NCBI GenBank assembly: GCA_016195815.1
Contig: JACPYX010000018.1
Location: 186,001-250,000, forward strand
Length of the DNA stretch: 64,000 nucleotides
From: Chloroflexota bacterium
GTDB lineage: Bacteria > Chloroflexota > Anaerolineae > Anaerolineales > Villigracilaceae
Direction of reading: 5' to 3'
This document shows, piece by piece, positions 35,150-45,159 of the stretch (within the stretch, counting starts at the first letter, position 1; every line of letters starts with the position of its first letter). The translations under genes were made by a program, and so were the position numbers. The notes below the pieces were generated by a model, which did no database searches, was not told the DNA's origin, and worked only from the letters and a program-made list of their open reading frames with translations.

Positions 35150-35470
35150 ATGAAAACCATAGATTTATTTGAAAACTTACAATTTGGAGATAAGGACCCT
35201 CGTGCTGAACCACTCCATGTTGACAGGCAGGGACGTGCGATCCTTTTCACACTCAAACCGGAACAATCGATTCGTGAGCACAATGCGCCCAGTTCACCAT
35301 TTTTTGTGGTGGTCTTGAAAGGACAAGGTATATTTACCGGCGGCGATGGTGTGGAGCATACCTGCGGACCGAATACGCTCCTTGTATTTGATGCAGGAGA
35401 ACAACATGCGATCCATGCCGTTGAGGAATTGGTTTTCGTCGGCTTTTTGCACGGCGTACCGAGTGCTTAA
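35150..35470 (+). CDS. small cupin protein (paralogue 2)
   Basis: 106 residues, about 85% identical to the cupin at 22,020; both have EHNAPSSPFFVVVLKGQG and VFDAGEQH. AAAGGAG precedes the ATG. It has its own terminator downstream and no co-directional partner gene. Substrate unknown. Confidence 0.88.
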   Translation: MKTIDLFENLQFGDKDPRAEPLHVDRQGRAILFTLKPEQSIREHNAPSSPFFVVVLKGQGIFTGGDGVEHTCGPNTLLVFDAGEQHAIHAVEELVFVGFLHGVPSA

Positions 35471-35557
35471 GAATTACTCACCACACATTTTTTCCATCCT
35501 ATTAATTCGATGCGAACATAAATGTGGGGTGCGTTATGATAACCATAAGCAAGTTGG

Positions 35558-35601
35558 AAAGACAAAGGCGGTAGAGACACATCTCTACCGCCTTTGTCTT
35601 T
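35558..35601. terminator. bidirectional terminator
   Basis: Perfect 20-base arms (35558-35577 and 35582-35601) with loop CACA. It lies between the cupin gene and the convergent DUF35 gene. Confidence 0.9.
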
Positions 35602-35671
35602 TGGCATAATTTCCACTTATTTTCTGCAAAATGTTCGAAAAGCGAAATATTTCTGCCGCCTACGTTGCCGC

Positions 35672-36067
35672 CTACGTTCGCAACCGAAACTTATACCCGT
35701 AAACAATAATCCCTCGTTCATCGCCGTCGTTCCTCATCTTGCGCGTTACCATCTCGACCGGCATCCCAATTTCAACGGGCGTGCTATCAAGATCGGTCAA
35801 TTGGGCCGTGATGATGGGGCCTTCCTCCAGTTTTACCAATGCGACCGTATAAGGTGCGTTAGCGTCGAAGCCGGTTGGGGCTTCGTAAATCTTCGTATAC
35901 GAGTAGACTTCACCTTTGCCGCTAAACGTGAAAAGTTCTTTGGCCTCGTCGCCGCAATTGGGACATATGTCGCGCGGCGGAAAAATCTTATGATCGCAAT
36001 GCGGGCAGACTTCGCCCACGAGAGAATATCGTTGTTGTTTCAAGCGCCAGTGTCTTGGGATTTCCAT
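35672..36067 (-). CDS. DUF35 OB-fold / zinc-ribbon acyl-CoA-associated protein
   Basis: 131 residues. The rubredoxin-like zinc ribbon is CPHCDHKIFPPRDICPNCG, followed by an OB fold (GKGEVYSYTKIYEAPTGFDA). In archaea such a protein bridges acetoacetyl-CoA thiolase and HMG-CoA synthase in a complex that channels acetoacetyl-CoA; here it sits next to homologues of both. The ATG at 36067 has AAGGAA. Confidence 0.93.
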   Translation of the reverse strand: MEIPRHWRLKQQRYSLVGEVCPHCDHKIFPPRDICPNCGDEAKELFTFSGKGEVYSYTKIYEAPTGFDANAPYTVALVKLEEGPIITAQLTDLDSTPVEIGMPVEMVTRKMRNDGDERGIIVYGYKFRLRT

Positions 36068-36121
36068 TCTCAAATTCCTTTCGTCAGGCCTAATTCTACG
36101 CCCCCAGACTCTCAAACCCTA

Positions 36122-37285
36122 TCAGGCTTCGAATCTCTCAAAAATATGAGAAACAGCCGTGGAGGCCGGCCCGCCCAGGCTTTGAATTAATGCGATCTTC
36201 GCTCCCGTCACCTGGCTCGCTTCAGCCTGACCTCGAAGCTGGATCGCGGCCTCGACAGCTTGATACACACCCGCCGCGCCGCCGGGAAAGCCACGCGCTT
36301 TCATGCCGCCCATCGTCGCGCAGGAGATTTTTCTATTTAGGCTTATCTCGCCATCCTCGGCGAGTTTCCAACCTCTGCCTTTAATTGCAAACCCAACTGC
36401 TTCCAAAGATAGCGCAGCGTAAATACTAAATGCATCGTGATATTCAAAGAAGCTCACTTGATCTAAGACAATCCCTGCCTGCTTCATAGCCTTGCCTGCG
36501 GAGATTTGCGCGGTGTCAAAGTACAACATGTCTTTGCGGTCGTGCAATGCCAGCGTATCTGACGAAGAAGCAGAACCAGCGATCCTCACCAGCGGATGCG
36601 GAAAATCTTTTGGCAATAGATCCCGCCTTGTCAAAACGACTGCCGCGGCGCCATCCGCATTCGGCGCGATGTCGAACATATTGAGCGGCTCGCTGACCAT
36701 TTCGGCTTTTGTGTATGTTTCAGGTTTGATCGCCTTGCGGAACATCGCACATGGATTATTCGCGCCGTTCGCGTGCGCGGTCAATGCAAATCCGGCAAAG
36801 CCATCTTTTGGAACATTGTATTCGTGCATATAACGCTTCATCAACAGCGCGGCTTGCGCGGCGAGAGTCATGCCCTGCACGGCCTCGAAATCGGAATCGC
36901 TTGTTGTGGCCAGCGCGGCATCTACACCGGCGCCGATTTTGTCGGTGAACTTCTCCACGCCGACCACGAGCGCAACGTCCACCATTCCGCTGGCGACCGC
37001 CAGATAGCCCTGTCGCAGCGCCGCTCCGCCGGATGCGCCTGCGGCTTCAATGGTGACGGCTTCGATGCCGGTGAGACCTGCATAATCCGCGAGCAGCGCG
37101 CCGAGATGCGCCTGATTGGACAGATTCGGCGCGAGCATATTGCCGACGAATAACGCCTGCGGTTTGAGTCCGCCGCTATCTCTGACCGCGTCTTGAATAG
37201 CGGCGATAGCCAGCTCGCGCAAGCCAATCTCCCAGTGTTCGCCGACTTCGGTTTGGCCTATCCCAGCAATGATGACTTCAGACAT
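36122..37285 (-). CDS. thiolase-family protein lacking the catalytic Cys and His (archaeal acetoacetyl-CoA thiolase homologue)
   Basis: 387 residues, full length, with all regions of the archaeal/SCP2-type thiolase fold. The nucleophile region, normally EAACASGG, reads EAAGASGG: Gly83, codon GGC at 37037-37039. The GHP region reads KARGFPGG: Phe333 replaces the catalytic His. The HDAF motif (YHDAFSIYAAL) and the end LGGPASTAVSHI are kept. It is placed between the DUF35 protein and HMG-CoA synthase, as in the archaeal complex. It cannot work as a normal thiolase if these readings are right; a structural or lipid-binding role is possible. Confidence 0.88.
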   Translation of the reverse strand: MSEVIIAGIGQTEVGEHWEIGLRELAIAAIQDAVRDSGGLKPQALFVGNMLAPNLSNQAHLGALLADYAGLTGIEAVTIEAAGASGGAALRQGYLAVASGMVDVALVVGVEKFTDKIGAGVDAALATTSDSDFEAVQGMTLAAQAALLMKRYMHEYNVPKDGFAGFALTAHANGANNPCAMFRKAIKPETYTKAEMVSEPLNMFDIAPNADGAAAVVLTRRDLLPKDFPHPLVRIAGSASSSDTLALHDRKDMLYFDTAQISAGKAMKQAGIVLDQVSFFEYHDAFSIYAALSLEAVGFAIKGRGWKLAEDGEISLNRKISCATMGGMKARGFPGGAAGVYQAVEAAIQLRGQAEASQVTGAKIALIQSLGGPASTAVSHIFERFEA

Positions 37286-37381
37286 AAATAATTTCCATAT
37301 CCTATTGAGTGAAGGTTGTGATTTTTCGAAATTGGGAATCGGGAAAGCCCATGTCCGATTCCCGAATCACGATTCCCGTTA

Positions 37382-38461
37382 TTACTTCATCTGTAACTTC
37401 CCTCGATACCTCACATACATTGCATAATCAATCTCTGTGCGGCGTGAAATATATTCTTGAGTCTTCGTCGCGAGACCCGCGCGGAGCGGAGCGGCGTCAG
37501 TGACGAGAATGTCGAAGGCGTCGGAGCCAGCCCCACTTCCGAAAGAGACGACGAGAATCCGATCGCCGGGCTGGGCGATGTCGAGAGTTGCAGTCAGACC
37601 GATCATGGCCGCGCCCGCGTACGTGTTCCCGATGACAGGGACGAGAAGCCCGGGTTCAATTTGTTCGGGAGAGAATCCGAGTTGACCGGACACGCGTTGC
37701 GCGAACTTGGTATTTGGCTGATGGAAGACCGCCCACTTGTAATCTTTGGCGGTTGTGCCGCTGGCTTCCATCAAATGCGTGGCGGCTTCGGTGATGTGTT
37801 TGAAGTAGGCCGGCTCGCCCGTGAAGCGCATGCCGTGCTCGGGATATTTTTGATTTTCGCGCCGCCAGAAATCGGGCGTGTCGGTGACGTACGAATACGA
37901 GGCGTTGATGATCGCCAGAGACTCTTCGGCAGGACCGAGGATGAACGCGCCGCCGCCCGCGCCTGCGGTGTATTCGAGCGCGTCGCCGGGCTTACCCTGC
38001 GCGGTGTCCATGCCGATGGCCATGGCGTAGTGACCCATGCCCGAGCCGACCAGGCCCATCGCGGCGACGAGCGCTTCGGTGCCGGCTTTGCAGGCGAATT
38101 CCCAATCCGCGGCTTGTGTGTTCGGGACCGCGCCAATCGCTTCCGCGACTAAGGTGGAGGTGGGTTTCACCGCATAAGGGTGGGACTCAGACCCGACCCA
38201 GACCGCCCGCAATTCTGTCGGGTCAATTTGTGCGCGGAGCATGGCGTTGCGCGCGGCTTCAATAGACATGGTGATCACGTCTTCATCCAGCCCAGGCACG
38301 GCTTTCTCCTTGATGGGGAGTCCGCCTTTGCCACCGGTCCATACGCGCGCGACTTCCTTGGCAGGCAGGCGATAGCGCGGCACGTACGCGCCGTAGCCAA
38401 CGATGCCGACAGGCTTGACGGGTTTGAGCAGGGTGGGGGAGTGAGGGTGAGGGGTTGTCAT
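37382..38461 (-). CDS. hydroxymethylglutaryl-CoA synthase (archaeal type)
   Basis: Condenses acetyl-CoA with acetoacetyl-CoA to HMG-CoA in the mevalonate pathway. 359 residues. The active-site Cys is in [11 protein letters not shown], the His in FHQPNTKF and the Glu in GLDEDVITM, so it looks active. The family N-terminus is [15 protein letters not shown]; here 17 extra residues ([17 protein letters not shown]) precede it, coded by CCCTCACCCTCACTCC-like repeat DNA. No closer start codon is available. Confidence 0.95.
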   Translation of the reverse strand: MTTPHPHSPTLLKPVKPVGIVGYGAYVPRYRLPAKEVARVWTGGKGGLPIKEKAVPGLDEDVITMSIEAARNAMLRAQIDPTELRAVWVGSESHPYAVKPTSTLVAEAIGAVPNTQAADWEFACKAGTEALVAAMGLVGSGMGHYAMAIGMDTAQGKPGDALEYTAGAGGGAFILGPAEESLAIINASYSYVTDTPDFWRRENQKYPEHGMRFTGEPAYFKHITEAATHLMEASGTTAKDYKWAVFHQPNTKFAQRVSGQLGFSPEQIEPGLLVPVIGNTYAGAAMIGLTATLDIAQPGDRILVVSFGSGAGSDAFDILVTDAAPLRAGLATKTQEYISRRTEIDYAMYVRYRGKLQMK

Positions 38462-38477
38462 AATTTATCTTCTTTCA

Positions 38478-39005
38478 TTATGGTAAGGGAATTGGAGATT
38501 CCGGTGCATTGTTGTCCACAACTATCGAAAGTCGAAAATCTCTGATTTGCAAAAATCCTTTGCCTTCCTTTACTGCTTCAAACATGATCGGATAGCATTG
38601 CGGCCCTCTTATCGAACCGTTGGAAACATAGCCGATAATTTGTGGGACTGAATTCAATAAGTCGCGCAATGGATAAATCCTATCATCGAGATATATCCAA
38701 AAACGGGAAGTGACATGGGCGATAAAAGTTTTTCCATTATCTTTGATTGTAATTGAGCGGTCGATAAAATCATTTGATTCTTCTGGTGCTGGAGTCACAC
38801 ATGGTCCGGGCAAAGGAGTAAAAGATGGTACAGATGCAAGGGTTTCCATTTCCAATGTTTCTAACAGTAACGGGGTTTGAGTGATGTTGCGAGTGGAAAT
38901 AGGCATCGGAAGAGAATCTTTTGTCGGTTGGAAAGTGACTTGAGAATTTCCACAGGCTGATAAAAATAAAACCAGCAATATCGAATAAATGGCAGCACGT
39001 TTCAT
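38478..39005 (-). CDS. hypothetical lipoprotein
   Basis: 175 residues. The signal peptide ends in LFLSACG (lipobox, Cys18), then a Thr/Pro/Ser-rich linker, then a beta-rich domain with two Cys (CVTP and GPQCYP). I do not recognise the domain. Such lipoproteins are common in this lineage. It lies 16 bases upstream of the HMG-CoA synthase start on the same strand. Confidence 0.75.
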   Translation of the reverse strand: MKRAAIYSILLVLFLSACGNSQVTFQPTKDSLPMPISTRNITQTPLLLETLEMETLASVPSFTPLPGPCVTPAPEESNDFIDRSITIKDNGKTFIAHVTSRFWIYLDDRIYPLRDLLNSVPQIIGYVSNGSIRGPQCYPIMFEAVKEGKGFLQIRDFRLSIVVDNNAPESPIPLP

Positions 39006-39068
39006 AAAACTCTTCGTATCAAGTCAAAGGGTTGTTCTTTTTTCAAAAGCTCTTCCGCTTTTACATAT

Positions 39069-39096
39069 ACCAAAACTTTGAGGTCAACCCTGCCTG
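39069..39096. repeat. 28-base direct repeat, copy 1
   Basis: ACCAAAACTTTGAGGTCAAC, continuing CCTGCCTG; 26 of 28 bases match copy 2 at 39531. The pair flanks the membrane-protein gene 39119-39508. Confidence 0.75.
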
Positions 39097-39118
39097 GTTG
39101 ATAATCTCTGCAACCTGT

Positions 39119-39508
39119 TCATTGTTTGTTGAACGGTCGTGTAATCATGGCATAGATAAAAGCAACCACAAAAAAGGCTGCGCCAAAAATAATATCGGGG
39201 CGCAGGGCAAAGGACGTCAAAAATGGTGCACCGAACTGAGGTCCGCTAGCAGTGACCAGTGTGATCGTTTTAGGAGTGCCGCTGGCATCTTGTAGCTTGC
39301 AGTCACCATCACGACCCAGATTGGTTTGCCCGGAACCAACATAAAAAATCGCCGGTTCGTATCCAGTATATGTCAGACCCTGAGACGTGGCATATGCACG
39401 GCAAGTTGGCTCAGCATATGAGGTCACTGCCCATTGGAATACGAAGTAGGCGATCCCAGCCGAAATGGCAGAGACAAAAATTAAATTGAACCAATGTATG
39501 GGTTTCAT
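39119..39508 (-). CDS. hypothetical membrane protein
   Basis: 129 residues with one helix at each end (FVSAISAGIAYFVFQWAV; IIFGAAFFVVAFIYAMI) and a middle domain with two Cys (PTCRAYA, DGDCKLQ) that probably faces outward. The ATG at 39508 has GGAG upstream. Family not recognised. It is flanked by a 28-base direct repeat. Confidence 0.7.
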   Translation of the reverse strand: MKPIHWFNLIFVSAISAGIAYFVFQWAVTSYAEPTCRAYATSQGLTYTGYEPAIFYVGSGQTNLGRDGDCKLQDASGTPKTITLVTASGPQFGAPFLTSFALRPDIIFGAAFFVVAFIYAMITRPFNKQ

Positions 39509-39530
39509 ATTGACTCCGTTATCTATAAGA

Positions 39531-39596
39531 ACCAAAACTTTGAGTTCAAACCTGCCTGACCTCACCCCCGCCCCTCTTCTGAAAGGAGAGGGGAGA
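39531..39596. repeat. 28-base direct repeat, copy 2, with adjoining GC-rich hairpin
   Basis: ACCAAAACTTTGAGTTCAAA, continuing CCTGCCTG, at 39531-39558, then CCTCACCCCCGCCCCTCTTC and its partial complement AGGAGAGGGGAG (to 39596). The second part resembles a dispersed intergenic repeat. Confidence 0.65.
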
Positions 39597-39604
39597 GTAT
39601 ACGG

Positions 39605-39910
39605 CTATTTCACCACGCCGCGATCATCCAAAAACTCAACTGGTTCTTTCTCCTTGCCATGTTCCCACATCAATGAGAAAAACCAGATGCCGCTTTCGCC
39701 GATCCAGAAATCAGCAGGGGTAAAGGTCATGTTTGAGTCCAAAGGCTTTTGGTCGCTTTGAGGTGTGTACTCTGCCTGCCAGCCGAAAATTTCTCCGTGC
39801 CAGTGTTTGCCAAGCGAATGCAGGTGATTGGCAAATGAGCGGACTTCATTCAAGTCGGGGATGGCAAGCGGCAGGGTGTAATCCTGGATTTTAACTTTAA
39901 CCGTGGACAT
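39605..39910 (-). CDS. hypothetical protein, 101 residues
   Basis: Soluble, Trp-rich in the second half (KHWHGEIFGWQAEY, GIWFFSLMWEHGKEKEPVEFL). I do not recognise the family. GAGGAGAAAGG precedes the ATG. It overlaps the out-of-frame end of the DUF4160 remnant by about 14 bases, as the second gene of a DUF4160 pair usually does. Confidence 0.6.
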   Translation of the reverse strand: MSTVKVKIQDYTLPLAIPDLNEVRSFANHLHSLGKHWHGEIFGWQAEYTPQSDQKPLDSNMTFTPADFWIGESGIWFFSLMWEHGKEKEPVEFLDDRGVVK

Positions 39911-40144
39911 GTTTGCCTTTCTCCTCGTCCCATGCGTTCAAGAGGAATTCGAGGTTGTCTTTAATCAATTGTTGATCTCACGCAGATCAACTGGGCGAAA
40001 TCGCCCCTCGCGCGCAACCTTCACGGGTTTGAGCCAGAACTTGGCTTCATTCCCGTCTTTGCCCACATGAACATGCGGCGGTTCTGCCACATCGGCCATG
40101 TAGAACCAAAACTTATAGCCGCGAACGCGCAAGACAACTGGCAT
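39897..40144 (-). pseudogene. DUF4160 gene with a single-base frameshift
   Basis: From ATG at 40144 it reads MPVVLRVRGYKFWFYMADVA, then EPPHVHVGKDGNEAKFWL, clearly DUF4160, to a TGA at 39965-39967 after 59 codons. In another frame the typical C-terminal helix continues at once: IKDNLEFLLNAWDEEKGK, stopping at 39897-39899. Adding one base at the AACAATTG site restores the full gene. It is either a fresh mutation, a sequencing error, or a short functional form. Confidence 0.75.
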
Positions 40145-40209
40145 GGCATTCTCCGTAGGAACGAGATTTATTCAAAGTATACAACAGACGCAAGAGCAAA
40201 TAAACCTGT

Positions 40210-41505
<1,296 letters not shown>

Positions 41506-41593
41506 GGTTATCCTTTGCGTCCATTCTATGTTGGTCTTCTGCCAAATCCTATCAGGTTTTTACGATTATAATCACGGTGAGGTGTCTGTTATT

Positions 41594-43276
41594 ATGCTCC
41601 TGACCCGTGAACAATTACAGGAACGTCTTATTGCGTTGCACATTGCCAGCCTGGAGTTGGTGAAGGATGTTTCCCTTGACCACCTTTTGGAACGGATTGC
41701 AACATTGGCTTGTGAACAAGCAGAGGCGCGCTATGCCGCCCTGGGGGTACTCGACAACGCGGGGCAACTCAAGAACTTTATTTCTGTTGGTTTGGCGGAA
41801 GACCAGATCAAACGAATAGCCCATCCGCCGGTGGGGCTTGGTTTGATCGGCGAATTGATGAGTATGGAGGAGCCTTTGCGGGTGCCGGTTATTCAGGATC
41901 ATCCGCATTCGGTGGGGTTCCCGGCACATCATCCGGCTATGACTTCGTTTTTGGGTGTGCCAATCCGTGCCGGCGATCATCAATTAGGTCAAATCTACCT
42001 GACCGATAAGCTTGACGCGCCCGAATTCACCGCTGACGATGAAAAGATTATCCAAATGCTGGCGGCTTATGCCGCGGCGGCCATTCAGAATGCCCGGCTT
42101 GTGGAGCAAATGCGTGAGCGAGACACCGTTCTGACGCGCCGCAGTGAAGATTTGATCCTGTTGAACGACATTGGCTCGGCTTTGACTTCTTCTCTCGAAC
42201 TCGATGAGATTTTGAACAAGGCTTTAGCCCTGGTCATGAATTACATGAAGGTCGAATCGGGGGAAATATTCATGCTGGAAGACGACAAGGAAACGCTTCG
42301 AATGGTTTTGCATCGCGGCGAAGCTGCTGAAGCGTTTTGGACCCGCAATCGTTTTAAATTGGGCGAAGGATTTATAGGGATGGTTGCCCAAAAAGGCGAA
42401 TCTGTTCTCACTACCGACCTAAAAGCGGACGGCCGTTTTGCCCGCGAGGCCGTGGTCCAGGCGGGATTCCGTCAAATGGCCGCTTTGCCACTGCGGTCCA
42501 GCGAAAATATTATGGGCGTGATGACGATTGCGACCCGTTCCGAGCATCCACTTGAACAACGCAGTCTCCAAATGCTCGATGCGGTAGCCAATTGGGCCGG
42601 ACTTGCAATCGAAAATGCCCGCCTGCATCAAAATGTGCGTCGCTTGGCGGTGCTCGAAGAGCGTGATCGTATTGGCATGGACTTGCATGATGGCATCATC
42701 CAGTCTATTTACGGGGTGGGGCTTTCACTGGAAAGCGCATTGCACACGGTAGATGAAGATGCCGACCTGGCAAAGGTACGCATCAAGCAATCCATTGAAG
42801 GCCTGAATCAGTCCATTCGCGATATTCGCACTTATATTCTTGATCTGAGGCCGCGCCAGCTTGGCAATGACGGGTTGATGAATGCCTTGAAACGTCTCGC
42901 GACCGAATATCGCGCCAATACTTTTGCAGAAGTATCGCTAAAGGGGCCGCAAAAAACACTGGAGAACCTGCCGCAAGCACGCTCATTGGCACTTTTCCAT
43001 ATCTGCCAGGAGACTTTGGCGAATGCTGCCAAACACGCCGGCGCAAAAAAAGTCGATATCAATGTGTGGATTACTGCTGAGCGTGTGATCATGGAGATCC
43101 ACGATAATGGCAAGGGCTTTGATGTAGATAAAATGAGCACCACCATTGGTCATGGATTATCCAATATTCAAACGCGGGCGCGTTCTGTGGGCGGAGAAGT
43201 GGATATAACCTCCATAATCGGCGAAGGAACGACGGTTCTCGCATGGGTTCCGCGTGATGTTCGCTCGCATGAGTGA
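41594..43276 (+). CDS. GAF-domain sensor histidine kinase (HisKA_3 / NarX-like)
   Basis: 560 residues from ATG 41594. There are two GAF domains (about 20-165 and 190-345), then a HisKA_3 dimerisation helix with the phospho-His in EERDRIGMDLHDGIIQSIYG and an HATPase domain (HICQETLANAAKHA, DNGKGFD, GLSNIQTRA). No membrane segment. The usual partner would be a NarL-type regulator, but none is adjacent; the nearest is at 54.1 kb, with its own kinase. Confidence 0.92.
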   Translation: MLLTREQLQERLIALHIASLELVKDVSLDHLLERIATLACEQAEARYAALGVLDNAGQLKNFISVGLAEDQIKRIAHPPVGLGLIGELMSMEEPLRVPVIQDHPHSVGFPAHHPAMTSFLGVPIRAGDHQLGQIYLTDKLDAPEFTADDEKIIQMLAAYAAAAIQNARLVEQMRERDTVLTRRSEDLILLNDIGSALTSSLELDEILNKALALVMNYMKVESGEIFMLEDDKETLRMVLHRGEAAEAFWTRNRFKLGEGFIGMVAQKGESVLTTDLKADGRFAREAVVQAGFRQMAALPLRSSENIMGVMTIATRSEHPLEQRSLQMLDAVANWAGLAIENARLHQNVRRLAVLEERDRIGMDLHDGIIQSIYGVGLSLESALHTVDEDADLAKVRIKQSIEGLNQSIRDIRTYILDLRPRQLGNDGLMNALKRLATEYRANTFAEVSLKGPQKTLENLPQARSLALFHICQETLANAAKHAGAKKVDINVWITAERVIMEIHDNGKGFDVDKMSTTIGHGLSNIQTRARSVGGEVDITSIIGEGTTVLAWVPRDVRSHE

Positions 43277-43557
43277 TTTGTTGCGATTCTTTAACATTCG
43301 AATCACTGGAGTCCGTTGTTCATTTGCTGCGAATCAAAAATAATTTGCATTGAGATTCTTTAACACATGTTTATTCGAAAAATGCAGAAAAGGATGCCGA
43401 TGCCCATATATGGGGGGCAACCGTGTTTTTTATCGTGCGCTTGGCTGAAACAGGTGTTCTGGCAAGTTCGATTATGTCCCTTGTTTGCATATTGATTCTT
43501 TAACGTTGAGTAACCTTAAAAAAGCAGATGTTTTTAAGTTAACGTAGGTAAAAAGTG
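43277..43557. other. probable replication-origin region upstream of dnaA
   Basis: The gene-free region between the kinase and dnaA has three exact copies of GATTCTTTAAC (43285-43295, 43354-43364, 43494-43504) at start-to-start spacings of 69 and 140 bases, and AT-rich stretches. No exact TTATCCACA box is present; two TTATCTGC words (43561, 43574) are the closest. Its position next to dnaA is what supports an oriC call. Confidence 0.5.
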
Positions 43558-43587
43558 TTGTTATCTGCATTGATTATCTGCTAGAAT
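43558..43587 (+). promoter_or_regulatory. dnaA promoter with two TTATCTGC words in the spacer
   Basis: -35 TTGTTA (43558-43563) and -10 TAGAAT (43582-43587), 18 bases apart. TTATCTGC occurs at 43561-43568 and 43574-43581. If these are DnaA sites, dnaA would be self-repressed. A 153-base leader with no clear gene follows. Confidence 0.6.
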
Positions 43588-43740
43588 GAACACACGCTGA
43601 GATATGGATGTGAAGCAGGTTCGCATCTAAAGTCCCGAAGGCAAGTTGAAATAAACAGAATATTTGTATCCTCGCTAAGCCGCGGACAACTGGCGGGTTA
43701 GTTTAATCTACCCTATTCATTTTCATTGAGGAAGCAATTT

Positions 43741-45084
43741 ATGAACGCAGCGCAGGCGTGGCATTCGGTACTCGGACAACTTCAGATGGAAATGCCCAAG
43801 GCATCCTTCGATACCTGGGTACGCGATACGCGTCCATTGTCTTATGAGAACAATACCCTGACGGTGGGTGTGCAGAATGCCTATGCGCGCGACTGGCTTG
43901 AAAGCCGCCTGGCAAGTACAGTCAGCCGCTTATTAGTGGGCATCCTTAACTCCAACGTTGCCGTAAATTTCGTGGTATCGCAAGGGGATGAGACAGAAAC
44001 TGTCGAAACGGAAGCCGCCGCGCCCGTCCAAAGCGAGGCGTATGAGCCGCGCCCGCGCAGTGTGTCGCTGAATCCGCGCTATACATTCGAAACGTATGTG
44101 GTTGGGGCGGGTAATCGCCTGGCTCACGCCGCCTGCCAGGCTGTGGCCGAGAAACCGGCGCGCGCTTACAATCCGCTTTTTCTGTATGGGGGCGTCGGGC
44201 TTGGAAAAACTCATTTGTTACATGCAATCGGTAATTCATGCTATGCGCGCGGCTTGAATGTCCTCTATGTATCTTCTGAAGAATTTACGAATGACCTGAT
44301 CAATGCCATTCGCACGCACACCACCCAGGCATTTCGTGAGAAATATCGCTCAGCAGATGTATTGTTGATTGACGATATTCAGTTTATTGCCGGCAAGGAA
44401 AGTACGCAGGAAGAATTTTTCCACACTTTCAATACCTTGCATGGACAGGACAAGCAGATCATCGTTTCGTCGGACAGGCCGCCCAAGGCGCTTTCCACGC
44501 TCGAGGAACGCTTACGTTCCCGCTTCGAATGGGGACTGGCGGCGGACATCCAGCCGCCGGACCTTGAGACTCGTTTGGCAATTCTGCGCGCCAAAGCTGA
44601 ACGCACAGGCCGTTTTATTTCAGACGAGATTCTGGATTCCATCGCTCAGCGCGTGCAATCCAATATCCGTGAATTGGAAGGCGCTCTAAACCGCATCATT
44701 GCTTTTGCAGACTTGAGCGGTTCGGCTCTGACGCCAAACCTGGTGGATGTCGCCCTGGCTGACCTGCTGCCACAACGCCAGAATATCCTGCCATTAAAAA
44801 TCGTAGAACTGGTTGCCCGAGAATGGCAGACAAGCGTGGAGGCTCTGATGGGCCGTGACCGTTCGCAGAAAATCGCTGAACCGCGCCAGGTGGCAATGTA
44901 TCTGATGCGAAAGGAAACAGATGCGTCGTTACCGCAGATCGGCGAGGTATTGGGTGGGCGCGACCATACCACTGTCATGTATGCCATTGACAAGATCACG
45001 AATGAACTTGCGACAAAACGCGAGCTCGAGAAACGCGTAAGAAATGTACGCGAACAATTATATGGACAACTTGTGGCCGCATAA
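43741..45084 (+). CDS. dnaA: chromosomal replication initiator DnaA
   Basis: 447 residues. Domain I is at the N-terminus (WHSVLGQLQMEMPKASFDTW), the AAA+ domain has Walker A GGVGLGKTHLL and Walker B VLLIDDIQFIAGKE, and the C-terminal DNA-binding domain has GGRDHTTVMYAIDKI. Domain II is short. The ATG at 43741 has GAGGAAG at 43727-43733. Confidence 0.98.
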   Translation: MNAAQAWHSVLGQLQMEMPKASFDTWVRDTRPLSYENNTLTVGVQNAYARDWLESRLASTVSRLLVGILNSNVAVNFVVSQGDETETVETEAAAPVQSEAYEPRPRSVSLNPRYTFETYVVGAGNRLAHAACQAVAEKPARAYNPLFLYGGVGLGKTHLLHAIGNSCYARGLNVLYVSSEEFTNDLINAIRTHTTQAFREKYRSADVLLIDDIQFIAGKESTQEEFFHTFNTLHGQDKQIIVSSDRPPKALSTLEERLRSRFEWGLAADIQPPDLETRLAILRAKAERTGRFISDEILDSIAQRVQSNIRELEGALNRIIAFADLSGSALTPNLVDVALADLLPQRQNILPLKIVELVAREWQTSVEALMGRDRSQKIAEPRQVAMYLMRKETDASLPQIGEVLGGRDHTTVMYAIDKITNELATKRELEKRVRNVREQLYGQLVAA

Positions 45085-45099
45085 ATACCGAACGAATTC

Positions 45100-45136
45100 A
45101 AAAACAGCCCCGATGAATTTCATCGGGGCTGTTTTT
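45100..45136. terminator. bidirectional terminator between dnaA and the FecR-like gene
   Basis: AAAAACAGCCCCGATG (45100-45115) and CATCGGGGCTGTTTTT (45121-45136), perfect 16-base arms with a five-base loop, T-runs both ways. Confidence 0.92.
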
Positions 45137-45159
45137 GGCTACATCAGAGTCTGGTCGCG

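Noticed and set aside
37457-38152. Plus-strand open frame of 231 codons opposite HMG-CoA synthase
   Set aside because: Gly/Arg/Asp-rich antisense shadow of a well-supported gene.
43588-43740. Structured RNA in the dnaA leader
   Set aside because: No convincing stem set could be drawn by eye.
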